A stretch of 64,000 nt of DNA from Nematostella vectensis (Eukaryota > Cnidaria > Anthozoa > Actiniaria > Edwardsiidae): positions 14,006,442-14,070,441 of the forward strand of contig NC_064045.1 in the NCBI RefSeq assembly GCF_932526225.1, given 5' to 3'. Positions within the stretch are counted from its first letter, which is position 1. Every line of letters starts with the position of its first letter. The position numbers and the translations under genes are program-made. This document shows positions 42,610-56,800 of this stretch, piece by piece. Under the pieces are notes generated by a model. It searched no databases. It was not told where the DNA came from and saw nothing but the letters and a program-made list of their open reading frames with translations.

Positions 42610-42960
42610 TAAAGCAACGACAACGGCAACGCGGACGCAAAGACAGAAAACAATGGAATTTGATTCAGAATTCAATAGCAGCACGTGGGAATGCGTTCAG
42701 TCTGATACATTTCAGCCGTTTTCCGTAAAACCACGACGTGAAAACCTCAAGTCAAAACCTCAAGTCAATTGAGGACGCGGACGTTTGCACTTCAAACTCC
42801 ACTAAATACGTTCGCTGCTGTAGAAATAATGTCCATAGTTTATTTTTATCTGTCCCTGACTTTAATTTTTTGCTTTTGCCATTGCAATTAAATTATTATG
42901 GATCGCCACGCGCGATAACATCTTTGCCGATCGCGTTGTCCTAGCCGTCGTCCTTGCTTA
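42610..42960. mobile_element. Inverted-repeat element with 'acgacaacggcaacgcgga' type ends
   Basis: The left end 'aaagcaacgacaacggcaac' and the right end 'ttgtcctagccgtcgtcctt' plus 'gctta' are imperfect inverted copies. No ORF between them has coding character. Probably a non-autonomous DNA element. Confidence 0.45.
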
Positions 42961-43086
42961 ATCCTTCACTGACTCGTGTGGGAAGCCTGTGATATACCTT
43001 TAAAGTTAGGCTTGTGAACGTTAAATTCCCGCCATGTATCCTGCCAAATCCCAGAGCAACCCGAAGAAATCCCCGACCAATATAGG

Positions 43087-43260
43087 CAGATCCATTCTAG
43101 TATTCTCACTCATAGTTACTCTTTTTTCCCTAGATCAGTTAGGATATGGAACCCGTTACCCTCTGAGGTAGTGGGTGCCCAATTTCCAGATTCTTTCAAA
43201 TCTAGCGCCTTGCCAGAAATTCGATCCTTGCGGGTCCCTGGCCATGTGCGACGTTTCTAG
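43087..43260 (+). mobile_element. LINE-type reverse transcriptase C-terminal fragment
   Basis: A 57-codon open stretch ending in TAG at 43258-43260 reads HSYSFFPRSVRIWNPLPSEV, then VGAQFPDSFK. This is the conserved 'FFPRT-x-R-W-N-x-LP-x-x-V...SFK' tail of many animal LINE ORF2 proteins. The catalytic reverse transcriptase is not present upstream in frame, so it is a 5'-truncated remnant. Confidence 0.75.
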
Positions 43261-43359
43261 ACCTGTCGCCAACACCTAGACCTTAGCGCAAGCTAGAATA
43301 GGTTAATTTATTTTTAAGTATTAAAGTATTTAAGAAAGCGGGGTTATACTAGATGCTAT

Positions 43360-43619
43360 AGCAGAGATGCCAACTCTCCCGCATTCTCATTTTAGCCTGA
43401 TGGAAAAACTCCCGCTTTTTCACTGTTTTTAATTATTATTCCCAATGACTCTTCATGCATTTTCTGACAAATGAAGATACGATCTGTGAACTGGTTGGCC
43501 CGTTTCTGTAAAAGAAGTAGCTATACACATAAATGGCCTATTCTGCATATTTTTTTATAAAACTTCACTCTCCAAAAATTCTCCCGCATTTTGAATTTCG
43601 GGGGGCTGGCATCTCTGCT
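43360..43619. mobile_element. 260-bp MITE with AGCAGAGATGCCA ends
   Basis: The 13-bp perfect inverted repeats AGCAGAGATGCCA and TGGCATCTCTGCT are bounded by TA on both sides, followed inward by 'actctcccgcatt' and its partner 'ctcccgcattttg' in direct orientation. No ORF. TA target fits Tc1/mariner-type or pogo elements. Confidence 0.7.
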
Positions 43620-43927
43620 AAGGCTTGGGGATAGGAGTGAGACCTATTTTGGATATTGAAGGGGCAGGTCTAGACAAAGATGTAGGGTCCAACATTTACT
43701 GACCTTGAAATGGCAATACATTTTCTCACATTATAAAGATACCCCTGAACACTCTCCAAGTCACTAAACACGTCTAGATCTAAACTTTTTTCTATCAAAA
43801 TTCTCAAAAGCGCCCGCTGCATGATGGTAGTTGAGGTAGGTTTCCATGTCGGGTGGTCGAGCAAAGCTTATAACTGCAATGGCCTTTTCAATCAATTCAA
43901 TTGTTACCTTCATTATTTCTCATTTCT

Positions 43928-44040
43928 GCAAATGGGAAGGGTGGAATATGCCCCCTTGTGGATCTGCCATCAGGACTGACAACACAAATGGGAAGGGTGG
44001 GATATGGCCCCATTCTGGATCTGCCATCTGGACTGACAAC
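43928..44040. repeat. 56-bp tandem duplication
   Basis: Two copies of a segment beginning 'aaatgggaagggtgg' and ending 'ggactgacaac', differing at about eight bases, just beyond the likely LLGL 3' end. Confidence 0.8.
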
Positions 44041-44137
44041 TGAATAGAGTAAGGCACAGCATGGCTTCCTCTTCATGTACCCCCCCCCCCCCATTTTCAT
44101 TCTTAAACTTCAGAATACCCTGCCACATAATTGTATT

Positions 44138-44169
44138 CCAAAACCATGTTTAACTAAACATGGTTTTGG
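44138..44169. repeat. Near-perfect 32-bp palindrome
   Basis: CCAAAACCATGTTTA and its exact complement are separated by only two bases. It lies downstream of the LLGL coding region and about 50 bases before the candidate poly(A) signal. Confidence 0.85.
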
Positions 44170-44216
44170 TGTGAATGCAGCATAAGCAAGTCACAAAAAC
44201 CTTTAAATGTCTACCT

Positions 44217-44222
44217 TTTATT
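44217..44222 (-). promoter_or_regulatory. Candidate LLGL polyadenylation signal
   Basis: TTTATT on + is AATAAA on the gene strand, about 650 bases past the LLGL stop codon. Supported by position only. Confidence 0.35.
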
Positions 44223-44870
44223 GATATTTTCACTTCAAAAGAATGTGTTCTAAGATGTCTTAAAATTACAATAGTCCTTAAATCTGTTAAAAACTTCCAA
44301 CCTCGACTACTTATACTATACTACAGTTAAGAGAATAAAAGGTAATGATGACAAGGAAGAATAATAAGAATAAAAATAATTAAAAATTGAGGAGCACAGG
44401 CTAATAACCAAGATTACGACTAACTGCATGATCTACATGACTATTAATAAGTTATGTGCTGATGTTATGATGCTGGTTAAACACTGGCATCCTCAAATGA
44501 TAACAAACTAAAACAACTGGAACTGAAATGAGCTCCTGAGCTACCATGAAAACCAATGCAAAAAGATAAAACTAAGACTGAACAATATGGCTGATAAGCA
44601 ATCTTCCACTCAAAGGCAACCACCCCTTAAGAGAACTAAAAGTTTTAAACTACAGTAATGGGTATATCTACAACAAATGGACCCATCTTCCAACAATGCT
44701 AAGCTGCATTCAATATTATCTCTGGGGCAGTTTAGCTAAGGTAAATGAGGAGAAGTATGAATTTCTTACAACCAAATACATTGGTTTTAAGCTATTAACA
44801 AGAGCACCCACCCTTTCCCTTTTCCAGGTAATTCCTGGCCTAAATTCTTCACTCTGTGGCAATCCATAGT

Positions 44871-47800
44871 TCAAGACTCTTCTTCTGTGCCAGATTGGAC
44901 GTCGGCAGATTTCCTGGTATTGAGTTTTCCTGGACTTTTAAACCCCTTTCCTTTAGAATGCCGTTTGCAGATCACTTCATCATTGTCCTGCAACTCCTCA
45001 ACCTGGGAAGTCAATAAAAGGTCTGTTCAAAATGAGATAGCAACTACAACAAGAACAAAAGCAACAAGGACAATGGCAACAACAAAGGATAACAACAAAA
45101 GGTAACAACAAATGACAACAACAAGTGGATACAGATAAATAAGAAAACAGTGAAAATTGTGACAGCCACAAGAACAGATGGCAACAACAATAAATAATAA
45201 TAAAAACAACAACAGCAATACCAAATCAGCTACAAAATAAACTACAATATTTATATATATTATTTCAATTTAATTCTGAATAGCAAGTGAAAGTACAGTA
45301 TGTCATTCATGGTTCTGTTTATCTAATATTCACTGTGGCGATTCAATCTTCACTATTCAAGTGAAAGAGTACATCAAGTGAGTTTGGTGAGTGAATAGCA
45401 TATTGATAAATATGTTTTAAAAAAGTAGAACACTATGTACAAGCCTACCTTGTAAAATAATCTTTAAAAAATAAATCGAGGCTTATCATTTTAAAATTTA
45501 TCAACAAACAAACCTATTGAGAATTTAGTGCTGAAATGCACTGATAGGCAGGCATAAGACAAAGCAATAACTCACTTAAATAATTTAAAGAGGGTAGAGT
45601 CAACAAAAATAGACACCTAGGCTAATTTGTTATTAATTGGACATACATGTTTATATTTTTTAGAAGTTTATTGTTATCGGATGCAGCAGCAGTAGAGTCA
45701 CAGTATTTTAGGTGATTTGATTATTTTTAAAGGTTTAGTTAATGCAATATTATCTCACAGTTATCCGATTGAACCGAAAAACAAATGCAAAGAATTCACA
45801 AGTAAATTACTGTTTGGTGGCTCCAGGGCAGGGGGTTCCATACTGTATATTTTATAGTTTTAGGGAAAGCAAACAAGATGTACAATTTTGCATTTGTTTT
45901 CAAGGTTCCCAATAGCTTCAGGAGAGGCAGGCATTTAGGCTAGCCCTGGGAAGCCTTTGAGTACCTCTGGTTCAATGGAAACCCCTAGCAACATAACAAA
46001 AGAAACAAAGGATGATCTTAACCTGGTCTAAATGCGTGCAATGTGTGTCTTCAACTTGCAGCCACCTAAAATGAGCACAGATAAGATGATGATCACAAAA
46101 TGATTCATGAGAGAAGCCACTACTTGATGACGTGTCACCGCAGACCTACATAGCAGCACAACGTCAATCATTTACTTTGTAGTATCAACTAAATTAGGAT
46201 CAGAGATCTTCCATGCATGAAGCCCATCTCTCTTTAATCAAGGTTTAGACGTCCTGACTTTGAAGGTCATTTTGGAGTAAAAATAAATTTCATATACATG
46301 GATAAATAAGACAATTGATATCCACAAGTATGGCACTGTTTATTGACATTAAATGGCAGCTGATTTGATAATTAGATCAATGCTGACATGTGGGTCTCAG
46401 TAGGTTAGCAATGTAGCAAACACAATAAAGCATATGTTAGCAAAGCGATGCTAATGCAGCTAGTTGTCTTTCACGCAATGTTATGTAAAAACTTTTGCAA
46501 TGAAACACTAAGAATTTGTTCCAAAGTGACATAACTTCTAGTAAATTGAGGGTCCTTAGGATGCTGTTATTAAAAATTGTATATTTGGGAAGAAGTTATG
46601 TCAGTTGTAAGGGCAATGTTTGAATGGGTGATGGATTAAGTACAAGTTAAGCTATTGTGTGTGGGGTACCTCATCTTCTGCTGCTCCTTGATCAGCATCA
46701 TTAACCTGAGAAAATAATAACAAAAATTACAAAGTAATAGCAGGACAGACAATAAAGCTGATGTCACGGCAAATAGACAATGGAAGCCTACCACTGACTG
46801 GTGGATGAACAATGGATGTCTACCACCATGACTGGTGGATGAACAATGGATGTCTACCACCATGACTGGTGGATGAACAATCGAAGCCTACCACCATGAC
46901 TGGTGGATGAACAATCGAAGCCTACCACCATGACTGGTGGATGAACAATCGAAGCCTACCACTGACTGGTGGATGAACAATGGATGTCTACCACCATGAC
47001 TGGTGGATGGGCAATGCATATGAAAATTATGGATATTAAATCTGTGTCAGTATGGACTAGATTACAGTTTGAAGCAGCTCTGGTTCCAAGGAATGTGTTC
47101 ACTCAGTCCATACAACCATATCTCATAAATCCTCCTGTGCCACCTACCTTTTCCTCAGCTTCTCCATTTGTGATGGATTCGATGACTGTTCCATCAGACG
47201 AGATGATGCGGTGAGTCATGGATGAAGTTTGCTTAACAACACGTGTACTTGTGACTATTCTCTTGGTGGTGATCATGGAGGAACCATTCTCAGAGTGCTC
47301 CACAGTGTGTGACTCATGAGTTTCCACGTTCTGTTGCTTGATGCCTTTCTCTTCACTATTCTCTGTCTGGTTATGGAATTCCTCCTTCATCGACTGCTGA
47401 ACTGTTTGCTCAGTTGTTACACTGCCCCCTTCTGCATGGATGGCTAATGTGGTGTCTTCTGACTCCTCCTCAGGTTCTGCAGGGGCTGCTTCCTCCTCCT
47501 CAGCTATATCCTTCTTAACTTCCTCTTCCTCTTCCTCATTCTCTCCTTCCTTCACTTCCACTCCCACCTCTACCGCTGCTGCTGCAGCAGCCTCAGCCTT
47601 TCTTTTCTTCTTGGCGGCTTTCTTGGCTGCCTTCTTCTCCTTCTTCTTTTCCTCATCTTTCTCCTCATCCGATGACGATGAGGAGGAAGAGGAGGATGAG
47701 CTGGAAGAGTCTTTCCTTTCCCTCGTCTCTGTCTCAGTCACCTCAATGGAGATCTCTTCAGGAGGGCGCATGCCATCAGCAAGCTCAAGCACACACTCTG

Positions 47801-50800
47801 GTTTCAGCCTAGATGTGAGAACATAACATAAGCCACAAGATAAGCTGAAAGTAGAGTAAAAAGTGTTTTTTTTTTACTTCTACTTTTAGGTCAAAGAGCT
47901 CGTGTGCTATTTGTAATAGTAGGGAATGTACTGTATCCCCCCCTCTATAAACCCAGAGGATAAAGAGCCAACAAGTGTCTCAAATAGGAACCATCACCAT
48001 TACCATTCCTTCCCTCTCTCCCCTTCCCTTCCCTTTCCTCCTGTGGATCACCTTCTCCCTCCTGCATCTTACAGCACCATATTGGTGTACAACTGTAACA
48101 GGACGAAATCAAAAAAGGTAATTCTCACCATAAATGTCTTTGTCAAGCAATACTTACAATTCTGAAGCAGTCAGAGAGAACCGCTGCATCTCAGAGGGCG
48201 AACGCAGATAGAAGCCCTGCCCAGAAGATGTGAACACAAGTGACTGGATAGCGATCATGTCTTCCTTCTTCATACAGGACACCTTCAGCTGCAGCTTAAG
48301 ACCAGGCACTGTGTAGACAGCGAGGTCACCCTGATTGCTGAGGCAGGCGAGGCAGTGGTACACCATGCTGCTGGCGTCAGACTTGCTGTGGGCATTGATG
48401 ATGCCAATCTTCCTGATGCGAGAGCCATCAATAGCAGTGAGCTTTTCCTTCTGTCTGGCTTTCAGGTGAGGTAGGCTGAAGACTTTAAATTGTTCCTCAG
48501 AGCAGATAACCAAAGAGTGCTGTCCACTCATATCCACACCTATCAAACAATACAAGAATTAGTATTATGACTGACAATGTTCTAAATGAGGGAAAATAGG
48601 CTACACTAAGTTGTTTCTTTGTTTATTAGTAGATACCAGTTTAGTTATGACAGATTTTATTTTTCAAGTCTGAGTTTTGCAAGGGCGATTTACAAACTAC
48701 AATACCAATTAGGGTAAAAATAAAAAAATAAAAAACATTGGTCACTCCTAATATAATAAAAGGCGTGGTTATTATCAAATGAGTCCACAACAACGGCTCT
48801 TTATGAACACTACATTATGACTGACACCTTGTTATTAAGGAATTTTAAAATCTACAACAATACCAAAATACTGAGATATGTCTAAAACATTACATATGTA
48901 ATTATGGTGTCTACAACCACTTGACCACAGTCTGTAATGGATGGAGTTGTTTGCACGTGAGACATTATATAGCAAGTCATTTTGACCAAGGAAAACAACA
49001 TCAAGGTTTACCTTTGTCATTCTCAGAGTCGGCCAGAATAGGTGAGCCATCCTTGTCAACCACAAAGATGGCTACTATAGGCGCCTTGTGTTTGAGCTTG
49101 ATCTCTTTGCCGACCTCTGCTTCCAAACCGTGATCCTTGTTCTCCTCATCGGGCAGGGTTATATAGTAGACGTAGATATGACCAGCGTTTGTGCCGACCC
49201 ACATGGAAGGGGAGTGGTGGACACCTGGACAATTAAGATATAACTTAAGTGATTTTAAATAGCTATCAGTAAAGCTCTTGTTCCTTGTGAGCAACAGTCT
49301 TATTACAGAGGTGATGCTGCTGTTTGGGTCACAGGTGTTTTATAACAGGGTTTCCTGTGCCTACCACCATGGTAATGATTGTCAATTATAGCCATCTGTA
49401 TGTATGCCACTCAAAACATTTCCCAAATTTGTTAAGAAGTAACAAGAATTTGAGATGACTTACCATCCTTGACAAAAGTTTCCACAAAGTAGATACACCG
49501 TACCATGCTGAGAACAGTTTCGTCGACTCGGCTTTCATGGACCAGCCTCTGCACAGGCGGGGACTGAGGGGCTGCCGCAGGCGATTGGGGTGGGGTAGCA
49601 GCTCCGGCCTCCCCCTCCTTCCTGGGTGTGTCACCTTTACGGGTTCCCTTGCGGCTGCGGCGTAGACGCCTGAAAGAGTCTCTGATGGACTTTTTCAGGG
49701 ATTTCTTCCTTGAGATTGGTTCACCAGTAGCCGAAAGCTCTGAGAGGAAAATAACCATTAATAATTGCTTATCTCCATTTTTATCTGAAATCTGCTTCTA
49801 CAAGAAGTAAAAAATAAACTTGTAAAAAACATTGCATCCATGCACATTCTTTTGCTGTTTTATAAGTTTTAGTTCAGCATACCTTCACTGCTAACTGTGC
49901 ACTTGGTTGTCACTACTTTCTTGGTATTGGTATCTAGCAATGCGAACCCATGGCATGTCCCTGCGGCAAGAGCGCCCCATTTGGGACACACTGCCAGAGA
50001 GCTGATGGCTGCAGCTGGGATGAACTGTACACCCTGTACAGGCTGGAAGCCACGAGGGGTACACACCGCACCTTCCTTCACTGCCAGAGGGCCATGTCCC
50101 TTCCACTGTAGTTTTTCCTTGTCCTCGACCAGGTCTATCTCTGTCACCTTGGAAGTAGAAGTACATGGGATTAGTAGTGATTCTACAGTAGGGTTGTATG
50201 ATATACATACATCCTTAAAGATATTTGTGGGTATGATAACATATCAAAATGTGGGGTTATGGTTGTTAAAATAACGTTTTGTAACACATGTTTTTGATGT
50301 TAGTAAATGACAATTAAAATTCAAAAAAATATATATATTAGCGCAACATAGTCAGACATGATCAAATGTCACATGACTGACTTTACAGTATAGTATAGAT
50401 ACAGACTGCTCCATGTACTGTCGATAAAGATCACAGGCCCAGTGTAGTCTCTCAACCTTTTACATAAAGGTTTATGAAATGAGGTAAAGACAAGACCTCT
50501 GTCTTACGATGCCTATCTAAGAAGACGAGGGACTAGTCCCCAAAATTTTAGGCAGGTTTCTAAACTTTTGAAAGTTGCCCTGACCTGGGTTTGGACCCTT
50601 GTGCTCTTGATTGGGAGGCAAAGCCTGTACCATGAGTTATTACTGCACCCAACAGACTATTGCAAACATACCTGCAGCTCAATATCTTTCTCCTGATCAT
50701 TGATCTCGTACACCAAGATCTGTCCCCCATTGCCCGCGATTGTCAGCATGTTGTTCTCAGTAGACAGCAGTATCTTCTGGACAGCAAAACGGGGGTCGTC

Positions 50801-53800
50801 AGAGAAGGGGTCAAAGTTGCCGACCTTCTTAAATGGAGGCCAGCCCTCCTCCTCAACTTCCTGTGTGCCATTATCATGACCTTCGTGGTCGCTGATGAAC
50901 ATCTTGCTTGTTGAGAGGGTGTACATCAACTGCATCTCTACTTGGGATACGTCCCAGAACTGGACAGAGCCATCTTCATGGCTGGGAAAAGACAAGCATG
51001 AATAGTTAGTATCCCAGAAGAGGCAGCTGCCACCAAAAAGACAAGCAGACATATTTAGTTTTAACGTCAGACATGTCCTTATTTGCAAGTACATAACAGG
51101 TAAGAATTTGGTATTTTGCACATCTTTAGTTTTAACTTCAGATGTGTCATTTGCAAGTACATAACAGGTAAGAATTTGGTATTTTGCACATCTTTAGTGG
51201 TGTATACATATTTTTCAAATCTAATGGCAAAAGGAGGAAAACTTCCATATAACATTTAATTGCTGTTAATTGCATTGTGTAGCCCAGTATAGTTGTGTGT
51301 TGCAAATTCCTGCAAAATGAATTGATCAGACTTGAACAGATCAATGTTTAAAGAAATCACAAGGCATCACGAATTTTGGAACAAAGGCAGTGTCTTTCCA
51401 GGTTTGACTGGTAAAAATAGCTCTTACCCAGTAATAAGTATGTCTTTGGTCTCTGCATCTTCAACAAGCGTTTTTCCTCCAGTGATTGGCCATGACTAAA
51501 ACAGACAAACAAAACAAACACAAGAATATTAAATTTCAGATTATTCAGCGAAGTATAGGTAAATGGGTAACAAAGTAATAAAAACAAAAGCATCCCTTTA
51601 TTTCTCCCTTCTTTGGATGCAACACTCCAATTGTTGCATATTTTAAAGACTTTCAACCTTTGCAAAACAACGACATCCATTTTTTTTCAAGCTAATCCCG
51701 AATATGGGTATATTGACCAAATATAGTTTTGTGTTACTATGACAATCTCGTTGAGCTGCAGAATGCAAAATCTGTATTTCTGGAACTGAAAAAAGCTACT
51801 GGCCCGCCCAAAGCCTCCTCGCTTTGCTCGTCGCGACATTTTGGCTGAGCCTCACTGGGCGAGAGAAATTTGGAGACTGGTACCCAGGGTATAACCCTGC
51901 CTGCTTAGATGGGAATTAGTGTCTGCATGAAGTCAATGTTTAGAAATCAAATTACACTCCTCCCCGTGGCATTGAGCCAAACCGACCTAACAAGCAAAAA
52001 GCTAGATCTGCCCCTACCTCATGAGAGTATTCAGACTGGATTTGATCCTTGCCAGCAGCACAGATCTGGTTCCACAGCTGACTCGGGCAGCCGTGACAGT
52101 GGTAAGAAGTGGTGATGGGTGATGAGTGCAGGCATGTCAGGTACGGCTTCATAAAGGTGGGGTATCTAAAGAGAATCAATCATATCAATCAATCATATGT
52201 CTATTATGTACCTCTTGCAATCAACACCGGGCTACAGGACTACTATTTGTCAATAGTCAGGCTCATTTTGGCGAGAACGTCACAGACTGTTTGTGGGTCA
52301 CAGGTTTGTAGCTCAGATTACACAACATACATTATTTCACGCATCGTAAGGTTACGGAACAGTTTCGTGTGGACAGAAATACCGAAAATAAGATTTTTAC
52401 ATTCCCTACATTAAATACTGGAATAATATTTACGGTAGCGATTTTATTTTAGAAAATATAAGTGAAAAACGTTTTAGGAGAATTATAAGCATGACACATT
52501 TGGCGTTATAATCTTTTAATCCCGTCATCATTAGACTCGAATTTGCCCGTTACCGAGCAACGCGCCACAAGTGTTGTGATTTGTTTCATCGGCGCTCGCG
52601 CTCACACTTCGGTTACTCAGTTCTACAATTTGATCATTTTTAGTATATATAACAAAGAAAAAACATGCCTCGCAAAAAAAAAGAATCCTTGGGAAGGTAG
52701 AAAAGCCAATGTATAAGCCCAGTGGCAGTTCTGGTAATATCTTATCATACGCGTAGGTTTTCCTCGTTTTTGTCGGTTTTCCACGCTCGCACGTAGATAT
52801 TCACGTAGATACTCTAAGAATTCCTGTCCGTTGAATCTACACAAACACAAATAAGACGATAACCCAATATTCAAACGGGCTGATTTTGTCCTGTGAAGAT
52901 CTACACTGATCCAATAGCAGCCATTTAATTTAGGAGGTTTCAGTTTTCGCTTCCTCCGGATTGAGATCATTTGCTTCTCCCTTCTTCCCACGTGTTTGGC
53001 GTTTTTCTTTGCCAATGTCTACGGTTTCCTAGTTTGTTGCTTTGATAAGAGTTTGTTTTCTTTGGAAACGCAACACAGCAGTGGTCGAACCCTATTGGCT
53101 AACGTGCGTGTCCCGATTAGGTGTGAAGTGTTATAATCCGGAAAAGGGATTAAGCATCAAGGAATTTTTTGGTTGTTTCTCATTTCCTTTTTTTTTTATA
53201 GGGGTGCGTATTATAGGAGTTTATTTTTCTTCAAATTTTCTGTTTAAAAAGGCCCTGATTATACGGATTATATGCAGGTATGCATTTTACACTGGTAAAT
53301 ACGGTAATTTCACAAATTTGAGGTTAACCAACTACTGAAACAAGACCAATATAATAGAAACAAAACCGTCCCTTAGTGGCAACTGAACAGTCTTACAGTA
53401 ATAAACAAAACCATCACACCGTCCCTTAGTGGCAACTGGACAGTCTTACAGTAATAAACAAAACCATCACACCGTCCCTTAGTGGCAACTGAACAGTCTT
53501 ACAGTAATAAACAAAACCATCACACCATCCCTTAGTGGCAACTGAACAGTCTTACAGTAATATGGAGAAGTGTTCTCGTTATCACAAGTCATTATTGGTT
53601 GAATTCTATATGAATAAATGAACAGTATTGCAAAAAAGGCACATTTCAGGCAATAGAGGTAATTTCATGGTTTATTAGCCTCACAAACTATATTCTGCTC
53701 TTGCCATTTGTTGTAAAACAACTTACCCTTGTTCCTTGGTTTTCAAATCAATGACAACAAGTTCTTGCTCGCACAGGACAGCAAGACAAGCAGGTTCTGC

Positions 53801-56800
53801 AAGAAAGCCCACAGTTGTCAGAGGAACTAGCAACCTTCAGTTGACAGGAGACTACAAATTAAGGAGTGACAAAGAGATCAATGCAAGGATGTCCTCATCC
53901 AAACAAACCACAACCCCTTGTACGACAACCTTGTCACAGCCCTGCACTGGGTTTGTGACACAGAAAACAGGCTCAAAATAGAAGGCAAGTTTGTAAAGGA
54001 AAGGATAGAATGATGAGGGTAGAATTTAGAGCTATAAATTGCAGCAATAAGATCAAATTTATAGATAGATTGTTGTTAAAGGCACACAGTTCACAATGAA
54101 TGACAAAAAAACAGATGATTTTTCATTTTATATGGAAATAGGGTAAAGATTGATAATCTCATATCATTGCTATCTGGATGGCTGCCAGTGATGAAATCAA
54201 TTACTTGTGACGTGAAGTCAAACACTATTTGGGTTGTGGTGAATGACAAAAAACAGATGATTTCTTTGTTTGTTTGGAACCAGGGTAAACATTGATAATC
54301 TCATACCATTGCTATCTGGATGGCTGACAGTGATGAAATCAATTACTCATGACGTGAAGTCAAACACAACTTGGGTTGTGGTGAATGACAAAAAACAGAT
54401 GATTTCTTTGTTTGTTTGGAACCAGGGTAAACATTGATAATCTCATACCATTGCTATCTGGATGGCTGACAGTGATGAAATCAATTACTCATGACGTGAA
54501 GTCAAACACAACTTGGGTTGTGGTGCATGACAAAAAACAGATGATTTCTTTGTTTTGTTTTTTTGGAAATAGGGTAAAGATTGATAATGTCATACCATTG
54601 CTATCAGGATGACTGACAGTGATGAAATCAATTACTCGCGACGTGAAGTCAAACACGACTTGGGTTGTGGATCCTTGCACGAGTGATATGCAGTTCTTGT
54701 CTCCATAACTCGCCCTAGGCATGCCCCCAGCAAAGAAAACACTGTTATCATGCCACTCAATCTTGGTAATAGCTTTGCAGGGGAAAGGGCCAAATGGTGT
54801 GGAAGTCTCGCCAGTCGTCTCGCTGTCGCTGACAATGGTATACTCTGTTAGGCTACCATCTGCATGAGCGCTGATGAATTTGTCACCACCATGGTGCCAG
54901 CTAAGGCTTTCCAGGTCAATGGAGTTGGGGAATGTCTGCTGGACGGAGCATGATTCGTGGTTCCAGAGGACAGTAAGGCCCTTCTTATAGCCAATAAGGA
55001 TCTAAGGAGAACAATACAATTTTTCAATAAATCTGTAATCATTGAAGCAATTGAAACAATTTGCCTGGAAAACAGTGTTTAGCAACGCCATAATGTAGAT
55101 CTCTACAATTAGACTGTTGCTTAACTTTATTATTAAAGTTATGCTTGTGTTTGCAGTTCCAAATTAGTATTTTGCTTCAAGTATACATATATGTATACAC
55201 CTATTTCAAATAAAGTTAGGTTGTGTCCTAACCCACATTTCCTCAAGGACAAAGAAAACATTTTTATTTTCAGGTAACCATAAAACGCTGGTTATGACAC
55301 ATGGATTCTTAAGTGCAACCTTTTTTAAATAGGTGTAAATACTGTATGTATTTATACAAAGCATGTATGTATATATACAAAGCTTGAGATGACCATTAGT
55401 AAAAAATTAACTACGGTTATAATGCAACCCTGTGTAATAATGATTAATTTATGGTGTTTTACTATATGCTATTTGGTGGCTTGAGTCTGTAGTTCAGCCC
55501 ATGTAAAATATATTTAATGTTTAATTTAGATTGCAAACAAACAAACCTTGTTTGAATCGTTGGGGTGTTCCTGGATGGCTTCTACTGAACCAGCATTTGT
55601 TTTGCTGTCTTCCTGAACACTATAGTATAAAAAAAGAACAAATTGTTGATTGCAACATCCCCTTATAAGTATTGGTTCATGCTCTTGTGAAATAACATCA
55701 CTTGAACATTGAATTTTAAAAGTTTACTATGTGTCCCAAGAAAGTGATTGATCCTATTGAAACTATCGATAGGATCAGTCATGTGCAATGCAAAACAAAT
55801 TTGTGGGTCATCTTGGCTGAGACTGTAGGCTGATGACCATGCAATGTGAACATGCACTGCCTGAACTGTACAGTGAACTAAGCACCTTATAAAGCACCCC
55901 ATAAATAGCCTGCATGCAGGCGCTTGCTGGAGTTAATATCACAAAAAAACAGCCTCAAGCAATCACAGTAGCTATCTAGAATTTGGAGCAAATTAAGAAA
56001 CATTTCACAGCCAAGATTGCTTGAGACTGTTTTTTCAAGCTAGTAGTCAAAGGGTGGTAGTCAAGCCATTACAAAAGAGTGCAACGACAGAAGCATGTAT
56101 TACTGGGTTTATCATAACCACACTGAAATACAATGATTATTCTCCTCCTTAGATTTCATATACACAAGTCCTTGAATACAAATAATGCCATTTATATCTC
56201 AGCTTCAGTTATTAAATTTGAATTAGATAATTATTAGTATGATTATACTGGGTTTACCTATGAATAACTTATAGAAGAAATCATGCAACTAAAATTTTAT
56301 GGTTTATTTGAAATAACTCTCACTTTGTTATTTTTATACAACGAGTAATAAGTGCATGTTCAAAGCAATGATCTACCTCTGCATGACAACATCTTGATAG
56401 ATGACATACTCTTGCAGCTCAAACGAGTTGATGTCCAGTAGGTAGATGTTGCCACCCTCTGTGCCAAGCAACAGGCGATTGGTCTTCATTGACAAACAAC
56501 AGACTGAGATCTTCTTTAATCTGCAAACAAAAATATATTAAAATCAGTTACATTGGGGAAAGAATTATCCAAAGACAAATATTCTAGATATGAAATACAT
56601 AAAAAACAGTATCTATTAGAATATAGACCCTATACAAAACTTATTAATAAAAATATTTTGTTCAAAAAATCTTAAAAACTAAATTAATCTGTTGCATTGG
56701 TGCAAGGATTCCCCTTACAATTAATATCCTGAAAAACAAATAACACAGAACAAAAAACCATCCACTATCTTATCCCTTTAGCAGACAATTGTATGATTGC

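Noticed and set aside
43670..43864. 64-codon minus-strand ORF considered as a missing SPX exon of the XPR1-like gene
   Set aside because: No SPX motif (no N-terminal MKF-type start or basic helix pair), no clear splice borders, and the TAA upstream of the main ATG blocks simple in-frame joining.
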